Program-made: the position numbers and the translations under genes
Source: Paramuribaculum sp.
GTDB lineage: Bacteria > Bacteroidota > Bacteroidia > Bacteroidales > Muribaculaceae
Reading direction: 5' to 3'
Assembly (NCBI GenBank): GCA_029058455.1
Contig: JAIDXU010000212.1
Span: 1-6,522 of the forward strand
Length of the DNA: 6,522 nt
The notes under the pieces: generated by a model
Seen by the model: only the letters and a program-made list of their open reading frames with translations
Told to the model about the DNA's origin: nothing
Databases searched by the model: none
Shown here: one piece after another, positions 6,475-6,522 of the stretch
Layout of the letters: each line of letters begins with the position of its first letter
How positions within the stretch are numbered: the stretch's first letter is position 1

Positions 6475-6513
6475 AAAATCTTGCGAAGCTGATTCGCGAG
6501 ATTTTTTTTGCAA
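6475..6513. terminator. 39-bp terminator-like hairpin repeat, copy 2
   Basis: It is identical over all 39 bases to 5579-5617 and in the same orientation, with a 13-bp stem, a GCTGA loop and an eight-T run. Identity stops sharply on both sides (G at 6474 against A at 5578; C at 6514 against G at 5618). It could end the transcript of the small secreted protein gene some 250 bases after its stop, or serve an unseen gene beyond the window edge. The exact conservation suggests a dispersed or recently copied element. Confidence 0.65.
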
Positions 6514-6522
6514 CTTAAATAT

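Noticed and set aside
6320..6522. Forward open frame from an ATG at 6320 to the window edge
   Set aside because: It has no promoter, no recognisable domain and spacer-like base composition, and it reads through the 39-bp hairpin. It cannot be judged without the sequence beyond the edge.

Overview
The window looks like chromosomal DNA of a gut Bacteroidales bacterium, most plausibly Muribaculaceae or a near relative. This rests on Bacteroidetes-type promoters (TAnnTTTG -7 boxes), start codons without Shine-Dalgarno sequences, GC-rich C-ending codons in the genes against AT-rich spacers, a large secreted sialidase with a Bacteroidales-style C-terminal tail, and a small secreted protein resembling the DUF3244 type. 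The family assignment is inference. All recognised genes are on the + strand. I see no tRNA, rRNA, CRISPR array, transposase or phage gene.

Region 1 (1-1466): a short AT-rich leader with a weak candidate promoter and a 13-bp inverted repeat, then a complete purB for adenylosuccinate lyase (purine synthesis). Region 2 (1467-5120): only 55 bp after purB, with no visible terminator or promoter between them, lies a 1172-residue secreted multidomain GH33 sialidase. Its catalytic core is intact, with a YRIP motif, three Asp boxes, an Arg triad, a Glu and a Tyr nucleophile. Ancillary beta-sandwich and lectin-like modules flank the core, and one sandwich module appears to be duplicated. A strong 18-bp hairpin terminator closes the unit.

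Region 3 (5121-5829): about 700 bp without a convincing gene but with much structure. It holds two 20-bp perfect palindromes inside a larger inverted-repeat element, a good promoter that leads into a stretch with no ATG, and an A-rich/T-rich hairpin of terminator type. A second promoter follows, and its upstream sequence is related to that of the first. Region 4 (5830-6522): a 130-residue secreted protein, a gene-poor AT-rich tail, and a second exact copy of the 39-bp terminator-like hairpin at the right edge.

The genes do not form an obvious pathway. The sialidase would release sialic acid from host mucin glycans at the cell surface or outside the cell, while purB is housekeeping. The most unusual feature is the right half. 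There, two consecutive units share the same upstream motif, the same kind of promoter and an identical terminator hairpin. One unit carries the small secreted protein gene; the other carries only non-coding sequence and could be a small RNA or a gene remnant.
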